Source: Bacteroidaceae bacterium
Lineage (GTDB): Bacteria > Bacteroidota > Bacteroidia > Bacteroidales > Bacteroidaceae
Reading direction: 5' to 3'
Assembly: GCA_016292545.1 (NCBI GenBank)
Contig: JAEDIG010000129.1
Location: 1-6,946 of the forward strand
DNA length: 6,946 bases
Shown: in pieces, positions 5,748 through 6,946 of the stretch
How the letters are laid out: every line of letters starts with the position of its first letter
How positions within the stretch are numbered: the first letter of the stretch is position 1
Notes under the pieces: model-generated
What the model saw: only the letters and a program-made list of their open reading frames with translations
The model's database searches: none
What the model was told of the DNA's origin: nothing
Program-made: the position numbers and the translations under genes

Positions 5748-6785
5748 ATGAAACAGACCATTCTTGTAACCGGTGGCACAGGGTTCATCGGCAGTCACAC
5801 CACAGTAGAACTGCAGCAGGCAGGCTATGATGTGGTCATCGTGGACGACCTTTCTAACTCCAAGATTGAGGTGCTCGACGGTATTGAGAGAATCACCGGC
5901 ATTCGTCCCGCCTTCGAAAAGGTGGATTTGCGCGACTATGCAGCCACGGAAGCTGTTTTCCAGAAGTATCCCCAGATTTGTGGCATCATCCACTTTGCAG
6001 CCAGCAAGGCCGTGGGTGAGAGCGTGCAGAAGCCTTTGCTCTACTATCGTAATAATATCGTATCACTGGTCAACTTGCTTGAGCTTATGCCCAAGTACGA
6101 CGTAAAGGGTATCATCTTCTCCAGCAGCTGCACAGTCTATGGTCAGCCCAAACCCGAGAATCTGCCTGTTACCGAGGAGGCTCCCCATCAGAAGGCAACC
6201 TCTCCCTACGGCAACACCAAGGAAATCAACGAGCAGATCATCACCGACTACATCCACAGCGGTGCGCCCATCAAGAGCATCGTGCTTCGCTATTTCAACC
6301 CCATCGGTGCCCATCCTTCTGCAGAGATCGGTGAGTTGCCCAATGGTGTGCCCAACAACCTGATTCCTTTCGTCACCCAGACAGCCATGGGCATCCGCAA
6401 GGAACTGACGGTATTCGGCAACGACTACAATACCCCCGACGGCACATGTATCCGCGACTATATATATGTTGTTGACCTGGCCAAGGCGCATGTATGTGCC
6501 ATGACCCGCGTGCTCGACAAGGAAACCGAACCTCTGGAATTCTTCAATGTGGGCACGGGCAATGGCTACAGCACCAAGGAGATTGTCGACAGCTTTGAGC
6601 GTGCCACAGGCGTTAAGCTCAATTGGAAGTATGGCCCCCGTCGTGAGGGCGACATCGAGAAGATCTGGGGCAATGTAGACAAGGCCAACAAGGTGCTTGG
6701 CTGGAAGTCTGAGGCAAAGCTCGACGATGTACTTGCCACTGCCTGGAAGTGGCAGGAGAAGCTCCGTGCCGACGGCATTATGTGA
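5748..6785 (+). CDS. galE: UDP-glucose 4-epimerase
   Basis: GalE interconverts UDP-glucose and UDP-galactose with tightly bound NAD+, feeding galactose use and glycan synthesis in the cytoplasm. The 345 residues form an extended short-chain dehydrogenase. The NAD-binding glycines are G9, G12 and G15 (TGGTGFIGSH). D60 lies in the conserved VDLRD, and HFAASKAVGES spans 82-92. The catalytic residues are Ser127 in SSSCTVYG (125-132) and Tyr154 with Lys158 in SPYGNTK (152-158). RYFNPIGAHPS (181-191), IRDYIYVVDLA (235-245) and GPRREGDIEKIW (297-308) complete the family signature. The position equivalent to E. coli Tyr299, which limits sugar size, is Ile306, so use of N-acetylated sugars cannot be excluded. 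It starts 37 bases after rnfA, with no terminator or clear promoter between, so cotranscription is likely. A functional link to Rnf is not evident. Confidence 0.95.
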   Translation: MKQTILVTGGTGFIGSHTTVELQQAGYDVVIVDDLSNSKIEVLDGIERITGIRPAFEKVDLRDYAATEAVFQKYPQICGIIHFAASKAVGESVQKPLLYYRNNIVSLVNLLELMPKYDVKGIIFSSSCTVYGQPKPENLPVTEEAPHQKATSPYGNTKEINEQIITDYIHSGAPIKSIVLRYFNPIGAHPSAEIGELPNGVPNNLIPFVTQTAMGIRKELTVFGNDYNTPDGTCIRDYIYVVDLAKAHVCAMTRVLDKETEPLEFFNVGTGNGYSTKEIVDSFERATGVKLNWKYGPRREGDIEKIWGNVDKANKVLGWKSEAKLDDVLATAWKWQEKLRADGIM

Positions 6786-6799
6786 TTGGTTGCATCTCA

Positions 6800-6846
6800 T
6801 TGGGGCATGAAGACATGGACGGTTCGCTCCTGTGTCCATGCCCCAA
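6800..6846 (+). terminator. Strong hairpin after galE, probable transcription terminator
   Basis: TTGGGGCATG (6800-6809) pairs perfectly with CATGCCCCAA (6837-6846). Inside the loop GACA/TGTC and GGA/TCC can stack further, giving a long stem. It begins 14 bases after the galE stop, as expected for the end of a transcription unit. No run of T follows directly, so it is not a textbook intrinsic terminator; it could instead protect the 3' end of the mRNA. Confidence 0.5.
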
Positions 6847-6848
6847 CC

Positions 6849-6874
6849 TTCCTGCCTCCGTATCATGGCAGGAA
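6849..6874 (+). terminator. Second hairpin after galE, possible terminator or RNA-stability element
   Basis: TTCCTGCC (6849-6856) and GGCAGGAA (6867-6874) form a perfect 8-base stem with a 10-base loop, two bases after the first hairpin. AT-rich sequence follows but without an immediate T-run; the nearest T-rich stretch is at 6910-6917. The two hairpins may act as a tandem terminator or end the unit in both directions. The remaining 72 bases to the window end show no convincing gene. Confidence 0.4.
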
Positions 6875-6946
6875 TGGTAAATTAACCTCGAATACCTAAA
6901 ATACGCAGTCTTTTATTTCAGCCTTATTTATAAGCACCTGGGCAAC

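Noticed and set aside
6063..6866. 267-codon open frame on the - strand opposite galE
   Set aside because: It lies opposite a well-conserved gene, shows no family motifs, and begins inside the downstream hairpins.
6880..6946. Possible tRNA or promoter in the final AT-rich stretch
   Set aside because: ATTCGAGG on the - strand resembles a T-loop, but no acceptor or anticodon stems can be formed; the TATTTTAG match to the -7 consensus is imperfect and lacks a -33 element.
1..6946. A novel defence or mobile system, CRISPR array or insertion sequence
   Set aside because: All coding space belongs to recognised rnf, rseC and galE genes; no repeat array, transposase or terminal inverted repeats are seen.

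Overview
The window carries one complete Rnf (ferredoxin:NAD+ oxidoreductase) operon of the Bacteroidetes type, all on the + strand: a RseC-family gene, then rnfB, rnfC, rnfD, rnfG, rnfE and rnfA, followed by galE. The source is most likely a member of the Bacteroidales (Bacteroides/Prevotella group). Evidence for this is the gene order with rnfB first and rseC at its head, the long multi-cluster RnfB, an exact Bacteroidetes -7 promoter element (TAnnTTTG) before the first gene, and start codons that mostly lack a Shine-Dalgarno sequence. A species cannot be named from the sequence alone.

Layout. Bases 1-165 are an AT-rich leader with a short palindrome (72-88) and the probable operon promoter (112-143). 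RseC (166-594) is followed after 6 bases by rnfB (601-1512). rnfB overlaps rnfC (1509-2861) by four bases. After a 32-base gap come rnfD (2894-3874) and rnfG (3871-4458), again overlapping by four bases. rnfE (4477-5061) and rnfA (5090-5710) follow with short gaps. galE (5748-6785) starts 37 bases after rnfA with no visible terminator between them, so it is probably cotranscribed. Two perfect hairpins follow galE (6800-6846 and 6849-6874) and probably end the unit. No gene is seen in the last 70 bases.

How the genes work together. RnfB takes electrons from reduced ferredoxin through its iron-sulfur clusters. The membrane pair RnfA/RnfE carries cysteines for an intramembrane [2Fe-2S] centre, RnfD and RnfG carry covalent FMN, and RnfC passes the electrons to NAD+. 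The energy released drives Na+ or H+ out of the cell. All key cofactor residues are present in every subunit, so the complex looks functional. RseC is a small two-helix membrane protein with a Cys motif that accompanies Rnf. GalE makes UDP-galactose from UDP-glucose and has no obvious mechanistic link to Rnf.

This is a known system rather than a new one. The points worth a second look are a second flavinylation-like motif at the C-terminus of RnfG, strong Shine-Dalgarno sequences on only rnfG and rnfE, surplus cysteines in RnfB and RnfC, a seven-codon micro-ORF between rnfE and rnfA, and the paired hairpins after galE.
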